From the NCBI GenBank assembly GCA_031546805.1, contig JAVBJW010000028.1, positions 1-8,158 on the forward strand: a stretch of DNA of 8,158 bases, read 5' to 3'. The translations under genes were made by a program, and so were the position numbers. The first letter of the stretch is position 1. Each line of letters begins with the position of its first letter. The DNA is from Mesenet sp031546805. Its GTDB lineage: Bacteria > Pseudomonadota > Alphaproteobacteria > Rickettsiales > Anaplasmataceae. Positions 6,349 through 8,158 of the stretch are shown in pieces. The notes below the pieces were generated by a model, which saw only the letters and a list, made by a program, of their open reading frames with translations, searched no databases and was not told where the DNA came from.

Positions 6349-6352
6349 TAAT
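6347..6352 (+). promoter_or_regulatory. Candidate -10 box for asd
   Basis: A perfect TATAAT begins inside the last bases of the terminator-like repeat, 55 bases before the asd ATG. TTAGTA at 6323-6328 is a poor -35 at 18-base spacing. A single CtrA-type site (TTAA-N7-TTAA, 6373-6387) lies between this box and the gene. Confidence 0.35.
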
Positions 6353-6407
6353 GAGTAAAATATGGTTATTAATTAAATAATACTTAAATTAAAATTTTTT
6401 GAACTTT

Positions 6408-7418
6408 ATGGGATATAAAATTGCTGTTGTTGGTGCAACTGGAAATGTAGGACGTGTTATTCTTGATGTTTTATCCACAAGTGAAATTTCAATTGATGAA
6501 GTTGTTGCCCTAGCTTCAAAAGAGTCCATAGGCAAAAAGCTGAGCTTTGGAGATAAAGATATTACAGCATCATTTCTTGAAAGTTATGATTTTAGTGGTA
6601 CTCATATCGCAATATTTTCTGCAGGAGCTGGTATTTCAGAAAAATATGCACCTATTGCTACAAATGCTGGATGTATTGTTATAGATAATACTTCTTTCTT
6701 TAGGATGAACCAAGAAGTACCTTTGATTATACCAGAAGTTAATGCAGAAGAGATTGTATCGTATAAAAAACGCAACATTATCGCAAATCCAAACTGCTCA
6801 ACAATACAAATGCTGCTTGCTCTTAGCCCTTTACATAAACAAGCACAAATCAAAAGAATTGTCGTGTCAACTTATCAGTCGACTTCAGGTGCAGGCAAAG
6901 CAGCAATGGATGAACTGTATAATCAAACAAAAAGAATGTTTACAAATGAAGTTGTAAAACCTAAAGAATTTACTAAACAAATAGCGTTCAATTGTATTCC
7001 TCAGATAGATATATTTATGAAAGATGGATATACAAAAGAAGAGTGGAAAATGTCAGAGGAAACAAAGAAAATTCTAGGTGATCAGATAAAAGTTAGTGCA
7101 ACTTGCGTGAGGGTACCTGTTTTGATCGGACACTCTGAATCAGTCAATGTTGAATTTCATCAACCAATATCAGAAAAACAAGCTTACGAGATATTAAGTG
7201 ATGCCAAAGGGGTGTTAGTCTATGATAGGCGCAAAGATGGTGGGTACATGACACCATCTGAAGTAGTACAAGAAGATGTGGTTTATGTATCTCGTATTCG
7301 CGAAGATAATACTGTTGAACATGGGTTAAACATGTGGATAGTTGCCGATAACTTAAGAAAAGGTGCGGCTTTAAATGCAGTACAAATAGCTGAAATTTTA
7401 ACAAAACAATATTTATAA
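6408..7418 (+). CDS. asd: Aspartate-semialdehyde dehydrogenase
   Basis: Asd reduces aspartyl-4-phosphate to aspartate semialdehyde with NADPH, the branch point to diaminopimelate, lysine, threonine and methionine. In Wolbachia it is chiefly needed for the diaminopimelate of lipid II. I start it at ATG 6408, giving 336 residues, because the nucleotide-binding motif then begins at once (MGYKIAVVGATGNVGR); a TTG at 6399 would add three residues. The Rossmann motif GATGNVG is at 9-15. The active-site Cys is Cys130 in NPNCSTIQ (128-135). QSTSGAGK (157-164) is the conserved loop, and Arg235 and His242 in CVRVPVLIGHSESVNVEF (233-250) are the substrate-binding and acid-base residues. Length and motifs are complete, so the enzyme should be active. 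It stands alone, behind its own candidate promoter, and its stop lies only 15 bases before the end of an IS256-family remnant. Confidence 0.97.
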   Translation: MGYKIAVVGATGNVGRVILDVLSTSEISIDEVVALASKESIGKKLSFGDKDITASFLESYDFSGTHIAIFSAGAGISEKYAPIATNAGCIVIDNTSFFRMNQEVPLIIPEVNAEEIVSYKKRNIIANPNCSTIQMLLALSPLHKQAQIKRIVVSTYQSTSGAGKAAMDELYNQTKRMFTNEVVKPKEFTKQIAFNCIPQIDIFMKDGYTKEEWKMSEETKKILGDQIKVSATCVRVPVLIGHSESVNVEFHQPISEKQAYEILSDAKGVLVYDRRKDGGYMTPSEVVQEDVVYVSRIREDNTVEHGLNMWIVADNLRKGAALNAVQIAEILTKQYL

Positions 7419-7433
7419 AAATAGTTCTTTTTA

Positions 7434-7855
7434 GGGAGTATTTCCCAAAGTATATCAAACAGAAAAGAATATTATACAGGATTGGTAGACTATAAAGAGT
7501 TGGAGAACAATATATTATCATCTATACGAGAAGCCTTTAACTGGAAGAGATCTAGCATTAACACATCTGATAAAAAAGCTACTAGAGGTAAGTTTAGAAG
7601 GTAAAATTGAAAATCACCTATCAAATGAGAATGAAGAAAATAACAGACGAAATGGAAGAAATGCGAAGACTTTACTCTGGATCATTTGAGCTTTTAACGC
7701 CTCGAGATAAAGATTTGAGCCACAGGTAGTCAAAAAAAGACAGACTAATTTACATCCTGAGCTGGAAAAAAAGATTATTAACACGTTTGCAAGAGTTATA
7801 AAATCGCATATCGAAGAAATTTACGACCATAAGATATCAGCAGCAGCAATATCTA
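7434..7855 (+). mobile_element. Decayed 5' part of an IS256-family insertion sequence
   Basis: The left end (7434-7459) matches the IS256-type end at 8016-8041 at 19 of 26 positions by my count, in the same orientation. The transposase is legible only across several frames: KELENNILSSIRE (frame from 7485), PLTGRDLALTHLIKKLLE on to NHLSNENEENNRRNGRNAKT (frame from 7534), SGSFELLTPRDKD (from 7676), then EPQVVKKRQTNLHPELEKKI and SHIEEIYDHKISAAAIS (back in the 7534 frame, 7717-7854). These are the N-terminal blocks of a mutator/IS256 transposase. At least three indels and stops at 7687 and 7708 kill it, and about five residues are deleted before SHIEEIYD. It stops abruptly at 7855, where an IS5-family end begins. 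No catalytic DDE residue-bearing core remains beyond this point. Confidence 0.85.
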
Positions 7856-8015
7856 GGCAGTGTCAACAATAAAAACGATAAGGGTATAATGTTTTTTTTA
7901 AAAGTGAGAGAAGCAATGTCGTACGACTTGAAAGATGAGGAATGGGAGAGGATAAAAAACAGCTTGCCAGGAAAAGAAGGAGATTGAGGTAGGAGTGCAA
8001 AAGATAATAAAAAAT
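7856..8015 (+). mobile_element. 5' end of an IS5-family insertion sequence
   Basis: The sequence starting GGCAGTGTCAACAATAAAAA (7856) has the look of an IS5-family terminal repeat, and it begins inside a CTAG (7853-7856), a favoured target for parts of that family. The transposase starts at ATG 7916 and reads MSYDLKDEEWERIKNSLPGK and then EGD, the typical IS5-type opening (DxEWxxIxxxLP). A TGA at 7985-7987 stands where the family usually has Arg or Pro; CGA to TGA would explain it. The frame continues GRSAKDNK to 8014 and is then cut by the end of a second IS256-family element. Only about 33 residues of the gene remain, so it is dead. Subgroup and exact left end are judged from memory. Confidence 0.75.
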
Positions 8016-8158
8016 GGGAGTGTTCAACAAACTGTGTCAAATCTAATTTAACTCAACTGAATTTTCAATCTGTTAGGAAAGAAAATATCAAGCTGAGAAA
8101 GCCCAATTTGGTATAGCCATAGTCCAATTTCTGTTCTATCTTTTTTATATTATACAAG
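8016..8158 (-). mobile_element. Terminal repeat and transposase 3' end of a second, inverted IS256-family copy
   Basis: The element end begins at about 8016 (GGGAGTGTTCAACAAACTGT onward to 8041). Inside it, the minus strand encodes the last part of an IS256-type transposase: from 8103 down to the stop at 8050-8048 it reads GLSQLDIFFPNRLKIQLS, preceded in another frame by NWTMAIPNW. Together they match the C-terminal block (Trp, then NW, then a LxQ(L/F)xIxF stretch) of mutator-type transposases. At least one frameshift lies near 8103, and a further stop (8152-8150) occurs in the final frame, so this copy also seems dead, though the rest is outside the window. It faces opposite to the remnant at 7434. 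Confidence 0.75.

Noticed and set aside
6373..6387. Single CtrA-type site upstream of asd
   Set aside because: A lone TTAA-N7-TTAA is expected by chance in such AT-rich spacers, and it lies downstream of the candidate -10.
7427..7450. Hairpin CTTT..GGGA/TCCC..AAAG as the asd terminator
   Set aside because: It has a bulge and no T-run, and its right part coincides with the IS256-type terminal repeat, which explains it better.
7144..7521. Minus-strand ORF of 125 codons across the end of asd
   Set aside because: It overlaps the conserved Arg/His active-site region of asd on the opposite strand and runs into the IS256 remnant; composition is typical of an antisense shadow.
7837..8040. Minus-strand ORF of 67 codons
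   Set aside because: It is antisense to the IS5-family transposase start and crosses two element junctions, so it is an accident of the nesting.

Overview
The window is very AT-rich DNA that looks like an obligate intracellular alphaproteobacterium of the Rickettsiales, most probably Wolbachia (Anaplasmataceae). I infer this from three things: a dnaA that stands apart from dnaN, housekeeping genes mixed with decayed insertion sequences of several families (IS256, IS5, IS982-like, IS630-like), and Asn/Lys-rich lineage-specific proteins. The species call comes from gene content and style, not from a database match.

Layout. Positions 1-225 (minus) hold the N-terminal end of an unknown ORF that leaves the window. 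Positions 226-658 are AT-rich and carry fragments of two unrelated transposases joined together. Positions 659-4104 hold three minus-strand genes: a 239-residue protein with a degenerate J-like N-terminus and a disordered tail, a SurA-like periplasmic chaperone, and dnaA. Positions 4105-4516 form a divergent, very AT-rich control region with direct repeats, palindromes and two overlapping matches to the CtrA consensus. Positions 4517-7418 hold three plus-strand genes: a 331-residue unknown protein with a J-like stretch, a TerC-family membrane protein, and asd (aspartate-semialdehyde dehydrogenase). From 7434 to the end is a nested insertion-sequence graveyard: an IS256-family remnant, cut by an IS5-family remnant, which is cut by the end of a second IS256-family copy facing the other way.

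How the genes work. DnaA starts chromosome replication. The SurA-like protein should escort outer-membrane proteins. TerC-family proteins act in manganese or metal export at the inner membrane. Asd feeds the diaminopimelate branch used for lipid II. The two J-like proteins lack the HPD tripeptide and so are unlikely to be ordinary DnaK partners. The most interesting signal is in the tail of the 239-residue protein: a SILK motif followed by two RVxF-type motifs, the arrangement by which eukaryotic regulators dock on protein phosphatase 1. In an insect or nematode endosymbiont this suggests a candidate host-directed effector, though short motifs can arise by chance.
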